A stretch of 64,000 nucleotides of DNA from Shimia sp. R10_1 (GTDB taxonomy: Bacteria > Pseudomonadota > Alphaproteobacteria > Rhodobacterales > Rhodobacteraceae): positions 62,001-126,000 of the forward strand of contig NZ_JAGHQX010000001.1 of the NCBI RefSeq assembly GCF_017744095.1. Reading direction: 5' to 3'. Numbering within the stretch: the stretch's first letter is position 1; each line of letters begins with the position of its first letter. Under the pieces are notes generated by a model. The model saw only the letters and a list, made by a program, of their open reading frames with translations, was not told where the DNA came from and made no database searches. This document shows, one piece after another, positions 32,349-41,867 of this stretch. The position numbers were made by a program, and so were the translations under genes.

Positions 32349-33542
32349 TTATGGCTCCCGGAACGCCTCTTTGCTTTTGTAGAGCGGCTTCAGCAGATAA
32401 CGCAGGATGGTTTTGGAGCCGGTGTGCAATTCCACTGTGGCGCGCATGCCGGGGCGGATTTCTATGGCTTTCTGCCGCTCTGTGAGCGCATCGCCGTCTA
32501 CGGTGACTGTCACGCGGTAGAAGGGCAGTGCGGCGGGGTCGCGCTCGTCCTCAAAGGTGTCGGCGGAAATGAAATCCACTTTGCCCTTGAGGGTGCCGTA
32601 GATGGTGTAGTCGTAGGCGGTGAGCTTGATGGAGGCGTCTTGGCCGGGCTCAACATTGGCGATGTTTTCCGGGCGCACGCGGGCCTCGACAAACAGTTCC
32701 TCACCCAGAGGGATGATTTCAAAGATTTCCTCACCGGGGCGCACCACGCCGCCGATTGTGGTGACGGCCAAGTTGTTCACGATGCCGCGCATGGGGGCGG
32801 TGATCACGGTGCGGGAAAGCTGATCCTGCGCGAGGCGCATTTCCTGACGCAGCGAAGTGATCTCTTTGAGGGTTTCAGAGTATTCCTCTGCCAGCACCAG
32901 CTCGGCTTGGGTGAGGATGTCCATGTAGCGGATCTCGGCCTCTGAGGCCTTCTCGCGGGCTTTGTTGACCTCCAGCAGGGCGACAAATTCTTTTTTATAG
33001 AGGCTCTCCATGTTGGAGAGTTCGTCCTGCGCTTGTTCGAGCTGCGTGAAAGCGCCTTCGCGGCGGCTGTCGATGTCGGTCTGGCGGGCGGCGAGCAGGG
33101 CGCGCTCGGAACTTAGAATGCGCGGGGCGCGGGCTGCAAGCTCATCAGACACCGCAAACTCGAATTTGCCATCTATCTCTGCCTCCAGGCGCAGACGACG
33201 GATTTCAAGCGCGTCGATTTGATCTTGCAGGTCATCAAAGGCAGAGCGAAAGCGGGTGTCAGACAGCGTGGCGAGGACTTGACCGGCCTCCACAAGGTCG
33301 CCCTGTTTGACGGCGAGATCGGCGAGGATGCCGCCTTCGAGGTTTTGCACCGATTGAGAGCGCGAGGAGGAGACAACTTCGCCGTCGGCACGCACGATTT
33401 CGTCCACCCAAGCAAAGGCCGCCCAGAGGACAAACAGGCCCACCGCGATGGCGATCAGACGGATGGTGAGGCGGGAGGCGCGGAGCTGATCATCTAGACC
33501 TGCATCATATCTTGCGCCGCTGTCATCGCTTGTGGCGCTCAT
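32349..33542 (-). CDS. HlyD-type membrane fusion protein of the type I secretion system
   Basis: A 397-residue periplasmic adaptor. One membrane helix near residues 27-47 (IAVGLFVLWAAFAW) is followed by a biotinyl-lipoyl half (VVSSSRSQSVQNLEGGILADL), long coiled coils (about 85-240) and the second half-motif (MRGIVNNLAVTTIGGVVRPG). It links the ABC exporter to the TolC-like channel. Its start overlaps the stop of the ABC gene by 4 bases. It is the last gene of the locus and no clear terminator follows. Confidence 0.93.
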   Translation of the reverse strand: MSATSDDSGARYDAGLDDQLRASRLTIRLIAIAVGLFVLWAAFAWVDEIVRADGEVVSSSRSQSVQNLEGGILADLAVKQGDLVEAGQVLATLSDTRFRSAFDDLQDQIDALEIRRLRLEAEIDGKFEFAVSDELAARAPRILSSERALLAARQTDIDSRREGAFTQLEQAQDELSNMESLYKKEFVALLEVNKAREKASEAEIRYMDILTQAELVLAEEYSETLKEITSLRQEMRLAQDQLSRTVITAPMRGIVNNLAVTTIGGVVRPGEEIFEIIPLGEELFVEARVRPENIANVEPGQDASIKLTAYDYTIYGTLKGKVDFISADTFEDERDPAALPFYRVTVTVDGDALTERQKAIEIRPGMRATVELHTGSKTILRYLLKPLYKSKEAFREP

Positions 33543-35815
33543 GTGCGGTCTCCGGCGGCGAGATGGGCGAGGACCTGTTCGCGCGGGCCATCCACCACAA
33601 GGCGGCCGTTTTGCAGGATCAGCGTGCGCGTGGAGAGCGACAGGATCGGTGTGCGGTGGGTGGCGATCAGGGCGGTGCGGCCCTCAAGCCAAGTGGACAG
33701 GCGGCTGACAAGGGTGCGCTCGAGCGTTTGATCCAGCGCGGCTGTGGGTTCATCCAGCAGAACGATCTGTGGGTTCTGCAGCCAGAGGCGGGCCCAACCG
33801 ATGGATTGACGCTGACCGATGGAGAGGCCCTCGCCGCCGTCGCGGATTTGCAGGTCGAGGCCCTGCGGGTGGTTGCGCAGGAAGGGGCCGAGGCCCGCGA
33901 AATCCAGCGCTTCCATCAGGCGGTCATCGTCGCGTTCCAGCTGGGTGAGGTTCAGGTTGTCGCGCAGGCTGCCGGCAAACAGGCGCACGTCTTGGGACAG
34001 GTAGCCGATGTTGCGGCGCAGGTCGCGCTGGTCAATCTGGCTCATGTCGGTGCCGTCGAGTAGCAGACGGCCTTTGGTCGGGCCGTAAAGGCCAGCCATA
34101 AGCTTCAGGAGCGTGGATTTGCCGGAGCCGTTGGCGCCGAGAATTGTGACGCGCTGGCCGGGTTTGATCACCACGCCGGGGACATCAAGTGTGGGCGCGC
34201 CTTCGGGATCATAGGCGAATGACAGCTCGCGCAGTTCGAACTGGCCGGAGAGCTTTTCGCGGCGCAGATATTTGCGCTCTCCGTCTTTCTCCTGCTCAGA
34301 AAGTGCAATGGCATCAAGGCTTTCCAGGGCGCCTTTGACGTTTGACCAGCGCGCTAGGGTGCCTGCAAACTGGGTGAGCGGTGCAAGGGTGCGGGAGGTC
34401 AGAATGCCGGTGGCGATGATGGTGCCGACGGTAAATTCACCCGCAAACACCAGGTAGGTGCCGATCACGACGGTGGCGATGTAGGTGGTTTGCTGCACGC
34501 CTTGGGACCAGTAGGTCAGCGCAGAGCTGAGGCGGCGCTGTTCAGCGGAGGAGAAAGAGGACACCGCGTTGAGTTCGTCCCACAGACGCAGCACGCGGTC
34601 TTCGCCGCGCTGGGTCTTGACCGTGTCGAGCTCTGTGATGACCTCCTGCAGTAGGCGGCCCACTTTGGCGGAGGCGCCCTGGGTTTCGCGCGACAGGGCA
34701 ATCATGCGCTTTTGCAACACATAGGCGGGCAGAACCATCAGTATGCCGCCAAATATCAGCAGCCAAACAAGGTTGCCCGCAATGGAGGCGACCAGTGCGA
34801 GAAAAATCACGATGAACGGCATATCCGCCAGAACGGAGATCGTGGTGGAGGTGAAGAAATCACGCACCGCGCCAAAATCGCGCATCGCAGCAAAGAGGCC
34901 GGAAGGCGGTAGGGGGCGGCGGTCAGAGCGCATGCCAAGCAGGCGCTTCATCAGGCGGTGCTGGATTGACAGCTCCATGCGGCGGCCAGCGGCGTCGCTC
35001 ATCTTGGCGCGCGCGAGCTTCAGCATGCCTTCAAGCCCGATGGCAAAGATCGCGCCAATGGCGAGTACCCAGAGCGTGGCCTGACTTTGATGCGGGATCA
35101 CGCGGTCATAGACTTGAAGCGAAAACAGGGCGACGGCCACGGCAAGCAGATTGGCCACCAGAGAGCCAAGCATGATCTCGCCCATATGGCGGCGGTATTT
35201 GGTGAACTCGCCCCAGAACCAATGGCCGGACATGCCATCTGCGACCTGTGGAATGTGGCGTTCTGCCAATTGGCGCAGGGAGACTTTGGCCCGCAGGGCT
35301 GTGCCCGAAAAGAACGGTACAAACTCGGAAAGCGGCACTTCTGCGCGGTTGTCTGGCTGACTGTCATCAAAGACGGTGAGCGTCTCTTCTTCCTGTGACA
35401 ACACCAGCACCGCCTGACCGTTGGTCATTATGGCGATGGCGGGCCATGCGGTCGGCGCAGGTGCAAGCTTGTTGTGCACCTTCGGCTCCACTCCGGCCTG
35501 TGCCAGCGCATTTGCCAGTGCTTTGACAGAGACATCGCCCGGGGCAGAGGTCCACATGTGTTCGGCCACATCGGTGACGGGCACGTCAGAGCCATTGAGG
35601 GCGGCGAGGGTGGAGATCAGCGTGGCGCGGTGCTGAATTCGGGTGGCAGTTGCTTCGACCAGTTCGTGGATCGCATCTGTTGGCTTGGCTGGTTCAGAAG
35701 CGTTTGCGTTTTGATGGGCGTTTGCGGGCGTGGCCTGATTGGCAGGCTCCGCCGCTTTGATCGACGCAATGGAGAGCACCACCGGGGCTTTGCCTTGGGG
35801 GCTGTCGGCCGTCAA
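33539..35815 (-). CDS. Type I secretion ABC exporter (LapB/LssB-like)
   Basis: A 758-residue exporter with three parts. The N-terminal region (to about 200) contains a degenerate C39-like domain without a catalytic Cys, as in exporters of large repeat adhesins. A membrane domain follows, then the ATPase (Walker A GANGSGKST, signature LSIGQRQSIGWARL, Walker B IVLLDEPTAALD). It drives export of the upstream Bap-like protein. The first ~35 residues are a low-complexity Ala/Asn/Pro-rich tail. It overlaps both neighbours by 4 bases. Confidence 0.93.
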   Translation of the reverse strand: MTADSPQGKAPVVLSIASIKAAEPANQATPANAHQNANASEPAKPTDAIHELVEATATRIQHRATLISTLAALNGSDVPVTDVAEHMWTSAPGDVSVKALANALAQAGVEPKVHNKLAPAPTAWPAIAIMTNGQAVLVLSQEEETLTVFDDSQPDNRAEVPLSEFVPFFSGTALRAKVSLRQLAERHIPQVADGMSGHWFWGEFTKYRRHMGEIMLGSLVANLLAVAVALFSLQVYDRVIPHQSQATLWVLAIGAIFAIGLEGMLKLARAKMSDAAGRRMELSIQHRLMKRLLGMRSDRRPLPPSGLFAAMRDFGAVRDFFTSTTISVLADMPFIVIFLALVASIAGNLVWLLIFGGILMVLPAYVLQKRMIALSRETQGASAKVGRLLQEVITELDTVKTQRGEDRVLRLWDELNAVSSFSSAEQRRLSSALTYWSQGVQQTTYIATVVIGTYLVFAGEFTVGTIIATGILTSRTLAPLTQFAGTLARWSNVKGALESLDAIALSEQEKDGERKYLRREKLSGQFELRELSFAYDPEGAPTLDVPGVVIKPGQRVTILGANGSGKSTLLKLMAGLYGPTKGRLLLDGTDMSQIDQRDLRRNIGYLSQDVRLFAGSLRDNLNLTQLERDDDRLMEALDFAGLGPFLRNHPQGLDLQIRDGGEGLSIGQRQSIGWARLWLQNPQIVLLDEPTAALDQTLERTLVSRLSTWLEGRTALIATHRTPILSLSTRTLILQNGRLVVDGPREQVLAHLAAGDRT

Positions 35816-37149
35816 ATTTCATCTCCATCCGCCAGAATGCCGAGATCGCGGGCCAGTTCCAGCTGTGCCAGCAGACGGTCATATTTTGCGTCTACGCGGT
35901 CCAGATCGCGTAGAACCGATTGTTCGTAGACATCGACAACCTCCAAAACTGAGCGTTGTCCGGCGCGAAATTGCGCTTCAAACAGTTTGTAGGTTTCACG
36001 GCCCTCTTTGGCGAGGTTTTGCGCCTCTGCTTCCTGACGCGCAAGGCTTTGGATATTGCTTTCGAGCCGTTTGCGCAGGCGTGCGCCATCTTCGCGGGCC
36101 TCATCGACCTGTCGTGCGGCGATGTCTTTGGAGGCCTCAATCGCGCGCAGGCGTGCCCCGGTGCCAAGGCCAAGCCCGACATCGTTTCCTACGGTCAGGC
36201 TGCCTGCGTTGCCGTCGGTTGTGAGGCTTGCACCAGCGGTGAGGCCGGGAAGTTGTCGGGCGCGTTCAACCGTGGCTAGGGCGACAGAGCGGTCAGCTTC
36301 GGCGCGAGCTTTGACCACTTCCAACGGTTCGACCGCCGGATAGGTCTGATTGGGCAGGGGGCCTGCTGGGGTGAGCGTGAAACGCGTGCCGGTCATGGCC
36401 TGCAGTTCGCCCACGGCGGTTGCGGCGTCTTCGCGGGCTGTATCGTTGCGGGTGTCCAGTGTCTGGATCTTGCTGCGCACCATGCGCAGATCCCCTTTGT
36501 TGGAGACACCGCCGTCGATGCGGCCCTGCACAATGCGTTCAAAGTGTTTCAGCTGTTTGTGGCCACGTGCGCCTACTTCGGCGCGTTCCTGCCCGCGCAA
36601 GCCTTTGATATACAGCGCCAAAGCGGTGAAGCTGCGCTCGTTCAGATCTTGGGAGAGCGTCACGGCGGCGACTTCGACATCAGCGGCCGCAAAGGCGCGT
36701 TCGGCTTTTTTGCGGCCATGGTCATAGAGCACCTGCTCAAGCACCAGCCCGGCAATCACATCGCCCAGCGATGTCAGCGAAATTTCTGGGCCAATGGTGG
36801 GGAGCCAGTTTTTGTCTTCGGCTTCGGCGCGCAGACGGGCGGTTTGCAGCTCTGCCTCTGCGGCGCGGCGGGAGGAGGCCAGCGCCACGTCAGAAACTTG
36901 GCTCAGCGCGCTGTCTGCTGGAAGCACAGAGCGGCGGGCGAGCAGGGTGTTGAGAATTTCGCTTTCGGCTTTGGCCTCGTCTTGAGCAAAGCTGCTGCGT
37001 TTGCTGACCTCTGGTGTGGGGGCGGCAGCGGGTTTTTGCTGAAGCAAGCCAGACGCCGATTCCAGATGAGGGACAGAGAACATGCAGCCGCTCAGAAGCG
37101 TTGCCCCAAGGAGGGGAGCGAGGATCTTATGATGCGTGCGGCCGAGCAT
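35812..37149 (-). CDS. TolC-like outer-membrane channel (lipoprotein form)
   Basis: A 445-residue outer-membrane efflux protein with a lipobox (LLSGC, Cys22) and the two TolC repeats of coiled coil. Motifs include AEAEDKNWLPTIGPEISLTS and VLYDHGRKKAERA at the tip region, and RQLPGLTAGASL in the second repeat. It forms the outer-membrane duct for type I export with the HlyD and ABC partners encoded next to it. The start at 37149 has only a weak RBS, but the lipoprotein signal supports it. Confidence 0.92.
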   Translation of the reverse strand: MLGRTHHKILAPLLGATLLSGCMFSVPHLESASGLLQQKPAAAPTPEVSKRSSFAQDEAKAESEILNTLLARRSVLPADSALSQVSDVALASSRRAAEAELQTARLRAEAEDKNWLPTIGPEISLTSLGDVIAGLVLEQVLYDHGRKKAERAFAAADVEVAAVTLSQDLNERSFTALALYIKGLRGQERAEVGARGHKQLKHFERIVQGRIDGGVSNKGDLRMVRSKIQTLDTRNDTAREDAATAVGELQAMTGTRFTLTPAGPLPNQTYPAVEPLEVVKARAEADRSVALATVERARQLPGLTAGASLTTDGNAGSLTVGNDVGLGLGTGARLRAIEASKDIAARQVDEAREDGARLRKRLESNIQSLARQEAEAQNLAKEGRETYKLFEAQFRAGQRSVLEVVDVYEQSVLRDLDRVDAKYDRLLAQLELARDLGILADGDEI

Positions 37150-37184
37150 GTCGCGTGCGTATACCCTTGGGAGACGGGGAGAGA

Positions 37185-37205
37185 AAGGGCGGCCATCAGC
37201 CGCCC
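37185..37205 (-). terminator. Hairpin between the secreted protein gene and its transporter genes
   Basis: A perfect 7 bp stem (gggcggc / gccgccc, 5-base loop) followed on the minus strand by TTTCTC. It is placed to attenuate transcription after the abundant secreted substrate, so the exporter genes are made at a lower level. Confidence 0.6.
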
Positions 37206-37215
37206 CTCTGATCTG

Positions 37216-39891
37216 TTAGATGATCACTTTGATGTCTTGATCGACCACGAGGGTCACTCCGTCGTTGCCAACGGTGTAAACATCGTATGTCTGGCCATCA
37301 ATCGTTTCGGTCTGGTTGGTTTTTACCGCACCGTTGACCGTGATCTGATCATTCTCTGAAGGATCGCTGTCACCGCCATGGATGGTCAGTGTGTCTGAGG
37401 TTTCAGACAGATCTTTGATCTGCTGCTCGGTCAGAGTGAGTTGCGCACCGGCGGCGTAATCGAGCTCAATCGCTTCGACATTGAACCCACCCAGCGCCGC
37501 GTGATCCAGCGTGCCCGCATTTGTGGCGTTGTCATCCAGCACGATGAGCGTGTCGGATTTGTTGCCTGCGTTGTCTTCGGAGGTCACCACCAGATGGGTG
37601 CCATCCGGGGCAGGGGTGTCGAGTTCAAACTCGGTTCGATTGCCGCTTTTGGCGTATTCCGTGGTGGCCACATCGGTTGTGGTGCCATCTGTGTTCAGCG
37701 CGTGGATGTCGTAGGTCTGTGACTCGGTATCAAGCACCAGAGAGGAGACATCGGTGCCCGTGAAGGTCACAGAATCCACAATGGGGTTGGTGATTTCAGT
37801 GTCGACCTGGAAGGCTGCGCTTGCATTGGCTGTGTTGCCTGCGGTGTCCGTGACCGAGAGGTTCACATTCGCAGTGTAGGTGCCTTCAGCCAGCGATCCT
37901 GGTTCGTAGGACACAGACCAGTTGCCATCGTCGTCTGCCGTTGTGCGGCGGAAGACGCCATCCACATCCACCACCACCTGGGCGTTGGCCTCTGTTGTGC
38001 CTTGCAACACCACCCCGCCTTGCATCTGGGCAGCGTTGACCGGAGCAGCAAAGACGCCCGCAGAGATGTCGACATTGACCTCAGTGGATGTGTCAATGCG
38101 CAGCGTGCTTGACGAAGATGCGCTGTTGCCTGCGGCATCGGTGGCTGTGACCTGTACAGCGGCATCGTATTGACCGGGAGGCACATCCGCTGCGCTAAAA
38201 GTGGCTGACCAAGTGCCATCTGCACCAGCTGTGACGGTGCGGCTTGCGCCCGCCAGTTGCACGACAACTGTGCTGCCAGCCTCTGCGATGCCCGTGAGGT
38301 CAAAGCCTGACAGAACTTCAGTGGCGTTGGCCACATCATCGCCACCAACCTGATTGGCATCAATCCCAGCAGAGATTTCGGTATCCACATCAACACGGGT
38401 GGTCGAGGTCGTGGTGTTGCCAGCCGCGTCTGTGGCGATGATGGACACCGTGGTGTCATAGGTTCCCGAAGAGACTGCGTTGGCCACAAAGCCTGAGGAC
38501 CAGTTGCCATCTGCGCCCACAGTTGTGGTCTGGGTGATGCCGCCAAATGTAATGGACAGAGAGCTGCCGGGTTCGCCTGTGCCAGAAAGGACAACGCCGT
38601 CAGAGGCTTCGCTCGCGTTGATAACGTTGTCACCTTCCACGGCATTGAGCGCAACCGGAGGGGCGACTGTGTCCACCTGCAGCGCGTCTGTCACGGTTGT
38701 GACGTTTCCACGTGCGTCTGTGGAGGTGATGGTCACATCGGTTGTGTATTCGCCGGTGTTGATCTCACCAGAGGCAAAGGTCACCGACCATGTGCCATCC
38801 GCTTGCACCGTGGTGCTGTGGGTGGTGCCGTTGATTTCAACGGTGAGGGCCGCGCCTGCTTCGCCGGTGCCAGAGATTTCGTGGCCCGCCGTATGCTCCG
38901 CTTCGTTGACAATGTCTCCGGTCGCGACAGTTCCGTCTTGAACGCCCACATCCGGGGCCGTGGTGTCGATGTCCACTGATGGTCCAGACAGATTGTAAGT
39001 GGTGGCGTCAGGCGCCACGACATTGACTGTGCTGCTGTAAACGCCATCGGCTGGCAAAGCGCCCGCATCAAAAGACACGGAGTAGGTGCCGTCATCAGCA
39101 ATCGTTGTTGTTCCGGTTTGCGTGCCTATGGTGACCGTGACTGTGGAGCCTGCTTCGCCGGTGCCAGTGATGGTCACGCTGCTCGCAGCTGTGCCGCCGA
39201 CAATGCGCGAAACGTCCGGATCATCGACAGTTGGGATGATTGGGTCACCGCCGCCGCTTCCGCCGCCGTCACCACCGCCGCTTCCGCCGCCGTCACCACC
39301 GCCGCTTCCGTCGCCGTCACCATCGCCGCTTCCGTCGCCGTCACCATCGCCGCCATCGCCAGCGCCGCTTTCGTCGCCTTCACCACTGCCGCTTCCGTCG
39401 CCGTCGTTGCTTAGGGCTGTTGCTGCCACTGCTGCGCCTCCGAGGCCGAGCAGGCCGGGGGCAATGCCAGCGAGAGGGGCGATCAGTGGTGCCACGACAG
39501 GTTCGACCCGCTCCAAATCAAGGAAAGTGAGCTGGTCGTAGGTGCTCCATTTCTCTGAGGTTGAGAGGTCTTGATACTGAGCAAAGTACTGGTCGACGAC
39601 GGGCTCACCAAGATCAACCTGCTGGAAGGCACCGTTCTTGGAGATGAAGAGTGCGCGTTCTTCTCCGTTGACGGATTGAAAGTAGTTTTCAAGTGTCAGC
39701 GTCTCGCCCGATGCCAGGTGGATCACCAAATCATTGCCCTGCTGGACGTAGCCTGAAATTTCGTCCGGGGTTAGGTTGAGTGATACGTCTTTTGCCTGAC
39801 CAAGAAAGACAACATTGCCCGCGCCGTCCGCTGTTTGACCGCGAACCACTACTCCATCCGACCCGCGGATGGCGTAACTCAGTGTACTCAT
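37216..39891 (-). CDS. Bap/LapA-like type I secreted repeat protein (adhesin)
   Basis: An 891-residue secreted protein. Residues 1 to about 110 match the BapA/LapF-type prefix (start MSTLSYAIRGSDGVVVRG); a hydrophobic segment follows near 140-160 (PGLLGLGGAAVAATALS). Residues 165-215 are an Asp/Gly/Ser linker, then five Ig-like repeats of about 95-100 residues each (blocks such as GTGEAGSTVTV, ADGTWSVTF and TDAAGN). The C-terminus contains TLTIHGGDSD and DGVTLVVDQDIKVII, a type I secretion signal without RTX nonapeptides. It heads the T1SS locus and is likely displayed on or released from the surface. It is short for the family, where members reach thousands of residues. Confidence 0.9.
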   Translation of the reverse strand: MSTLSYAIRGSDGVVVRGQTADGAGNVVFLGQAKDVSLNLTPDEISGYVQQGNDLVIHLASGETLTLENYFQSVNGEERALFISKNGAFQQVDLGEPVVDQYFAQYQDLSTSEKWSTYDQLTFLDLERVEPVVAPLIAPLAGIAPGLLGLGGAAVAATALSNDGDGSGSGEGDESGAGDGGDGDGDGSGDGDGDGSGGGDGGGSGGGDGGGSGGGDPIIPTVDDPDVSRIVGGTAASSVTITGTGEAGSTVTVTIGTQTGTTTIADDGTYSVSFDAGALPADGVYSSTVNVVAPDATTYNLSGPSVDIDTTAPDVGVQDGTVATGDIVNEAEHTAGHEISGTGEAGAALTVEINGTTHSTTVQADGTWSVTFASGEINTGEYTTDVTITSTDARGNVTTVTDALQVDTVAPPVALNAVEGDNVINASEASDGVVLSGTGEPGSSLSITFGGITQTTTVGADGNWSSGFVANAVSSGTYDTTVSIIATDAAGNTTTSTTRVDVDTEISAGIDANQVGGDDVANATEVLSGFDLTGIAEAGSTVVVQLAGASRTVTAGADGTWSATFSAADVPPGQYDAAVQVTATDAAGNSASSSSTLRIDTSTEVNVDISAGVFAAPVNAAQMQGGVVLQGTTEANAQVVVDVDGVFRRTTADDDGNWSVSYEPGSLAEGTYTANVNLSVTDTAGNTANASAAFQVDTEITNPIVDSVTFTGTDVSSLVLDTESQTYDIHALNTDGTTTDVATTEYAKSGNRTEFELDTPAPDGTHLVVTSEDNAGNKSDTLIVLDDNATNAGTLDHAALGGFNVEAIELDYAAGAQLTLTEQQIKDLSETSDTLTIHGGDSDPSENDQITVNGAVKTNQTETIDGQTYDVYTVGNDGVTLVVDQDIKVII
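39240..39420 (-). repeat. 24 bp tandem repeat coding an Asp/Gly/Ser linker
   Basis: Imperfect 24-base units (plus-strand core caccgccgcttccgccgc) are repeated through 39240-39420 and encode GDGGGSGG/GDGDGSGD-type octapeptides in the adhesin. A unit change keeps the reading frame, so linker length may vary between strains. Confidence 0.75.
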
Positions 39892-40696
39892 ATTTGTATT
39901 ACCGCTCTAAGTTGATCGGGCTTTGGCCCTTGTTGGATTGCAGTAACTATAGCTTACGACCCCTGAAAATCTAGCATTTTTCCGCGAATTAAGGCAAAAT
40001 TGGGGCGGATTGTGGCGATAAAGTCAAAATATTTTCTTTGAAAATCCGTTGACCTTTAACGCTTATTTAGGGGTTGGGGCTGCGCAGGCTATTTTGTATC
40101 TGCAAAACCCCTGCTGACCGCTTCATGATCTGGCGTCAGAGCTGGTTTGATCGCATGATGTCATGCGTTCCTTCGCTTTCAGGTTGTTGGAAGCAAGTCG
40201 CTAGGTCGTTTCAACGTCGCGCAGGTGTGATTGGTGTCGAGGTGAGTGGCAAGTTTTGGCTGGCCTTGTCAGGATTTCAGCGGGTTTTTGCTGGTCGTTT
40301 TGTATGTTGGTTTTGAGAACTCGAAGTTACACCGTAACGCATTGAAGCCAAACACAAAGATTTCAAACACAAAAAAAGTAAACTTGTTAATTGAAGGTCT
40401 ATATGCGAATTTCTGCGCTCAAAAGCGACATTGGTGCAAAGAAAGCGACGCTGTCTCAGATTTGGGTAAAATTTTCGAAAAATCACGATTTGCCAAACCA
40501 AAGACCGAGGCGTAGACGGCGCGCCTCATCTGAGCCGGGAGCCACTTGCGGGCTGTGCAAGGCAGCTATGCGCAAAGCGCTTTGGCTCGCGGCTTTTGAT
40601 GTCGGGAATACTGGCTATATGCCCATCTAGAGGCATTGGCTGCGCTCTTACACGACAGCCCCTTTGGATTGGCCAAAGGGATCTAGGAGAAAAAGA
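39892..40696. other. Long intergenic region upstream of the porin, no gene seen
   Basis: 805 bases between the adhesin (minus) and the first porin (plus). It is AT-rich near 39990-40060 and 40320-40500. Short open frames occur (for instance 40391-40630) but none has a good RBS or a recognisable protein. A regulatory RNA or long 5' leader is possible but not shown. A perfect hairpin precedes the porin RBS. Confidence 0.5.
40660..40680 (+). promoter_or_regulatory. Hairpin in the porin leader, just before the RBS
   Basis: A perfect 8 bp stem (ccctttgg 40660-40667, ccaaaggg 40673-40680, loop attgg) ends 4 bases before the RBS AGGAGA of the porin at 40697. It may affect mRNA stability or translation of this outer-membrane protein. 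Confidence 0.45.
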
Positions 40697-41809
40697 ATGA
40701 CTGGATTGAAACAATCCGTGTGGATCGCCCCAGCGGCGATGATTGCAGGCACCGTGGCGATGAGTTCCGCCGCACAAGCAGAAGATGGCTTCCGCTTTTA
40801 TGGGCATCTGGGTGGCGCGATCACTCAGGTCGATGACGGCGTTGACTCTCGCACCGAGTTTAACGACCTGTCCGCGTCCTCCAGCCGTATCGGCGCATGG
40901 TACGAGCGCGGCGTTGCTGGCGGCACGCTGAAGTTCAACTTTGAGACCTCTCTGGGTCTGCGCGGCACAGACAGTGTCAGCCAGACGTCAAACGACGACT
41001 TTGTTGATTGGCAGAAAACCAACATCCGTAAGGTCGAAGCGATCTATGAAACCGAGCGTTTTGGTACGTTCTACCTTGGTCAGGGGTCCATGGCGTCTGA
41101 CGGTTCTGCTGGCGCAGGTGACCTGTCTGGCACCGATCTGGCCGGCGGCGTGGCCGTTGCAGATACGGCGGGGGGGTATTTTTTCCGCGATGCAGCTGGC
41201 AACCTGACTGATGTAAACATCGGCAAGATCTTTGATGGCCTTGACGGCAGCCGCCGTGGCCGTGTGCGTTATGACACACCAACCTTCAACGGCTTCACCG
41301 TCTCTGCGGCGGCCGGTACTGACATCCTGAACGATGGCGTTGACACCGAATTCTACGATCTCGCCGTGTATTACGAAAACACATTTGGTGACTATGAGGT
41401 CGCCGGTGCGGTGTCTTATGAGCAGACTGCCAAGTCTTCCAATGACGCGGAAACAGTTGTGGCCTCTGTCGGTACGCTGCACACGCCAACTGGTCTGAGT
41501 GCCAACGTTGCGCTGGGTTCACGCGACCGCGAGACAGGCGTGGACAGCGACTACGTTTACGTAAAGCTGGGTCTGCAGCGCGCTTGGTTTGCAGCGGGCC
41601 GCACCTACCTGTCTGTTGACGCATACCGCGGCAATGATTTCAACAGCGCGGGTGATGAGAGCACCTCTTATGGCATCGAAGCTGCGCAAGACATCGACAA
41701 AGCCAACATGGAAGTGTTCGCAAGCTACCATCAGCACAAATACGATCTGGCGGGCTCAAACTTCCAGGACGTAGATGCCTTCCTTGTGGGCGCGCGCTGG
41801 AAGTTCTGA
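40697..41809 (+). CDS. Outer-membrane porin (first copy)
   Basis: A 370-residue porin with a signal peptide (MTGLKQSVWIAPAAMIAG, cleavage after AQA). The barrel strands alternate polar and hydrophobic residues, ending in aromatic Phe (DAFLVGARWKF). It shares the FGTFYLGQGSMASDG segment with the second porin downstream, where the matching text is FGKVYLGQGSMASDG. It is of the alphaproteobacterial porin type. A strong terminator follows, so it is a single-gene unit. Confidence 0.87.
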   Translation: MTGLKQSVWIAPAAMIAGTVAMSSAAQAEDGFRFYGHLGGAITQVDDGVDSRTEFNDLSASSSRIGAWYERGVAGGTLKFNFETSLGLRGTDSVSQTSNDDFVDWQKTNIRKVEAIYETERFGTFYLGQGSMASDGSAGAGDLSGTDLAGGVAVADTAGGYFFRDAAGNLTDVNIGKIFDGLDGSRRGRVRYDTPTFNGFTVSAAAGTDILNDGVDTEFYDLAVYYENTFGDYEVAGAVSYEQTAKSSNDAETVVASVGTLHTPTGLSANVALGSRDRETGVDSDYVYVKLGLQRAWFAAGRTYLSVDAYRGNDFNSAGDESTSYGIEAAQDIDKANMEVFASYHQHKYDLAGSNFQDVDAFLVGARWKF

Positions 41810-41837
41810 TTTCTGATCAGTTCAAAAAGACATGAGA

Positions 41838-41867
41838 AAGGCGGTCGGGGTTCCGGCCGCCTTTTTT
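41838..41867 (+). terminator. Rho-independent terminator of the first porin
   Basis: An 11 bp stem (41838-41848 with 41853-41863, one G-U pair, loop of 4) followed by six T, 28 bases after the stop. Confidence 0.92.

Noticed and set aside
39240-39420. Regular repeats that could look like a CRISPR array
   Set aside because: The units are contiguous, without spacers, in frame, and encode a Gly/Asp/Ser linker of the adhesin.
37216-39891. RTX toxin
   Set aside because: No GGxGxDxUx nonapeptides are present; the repeats are Ig-like.
40391-40630. Possible small gene in the porin leader region
   Set aside because: The frame has a weak start, an Arg-rich core and no recognisable homology; the region is more likely non-coding.
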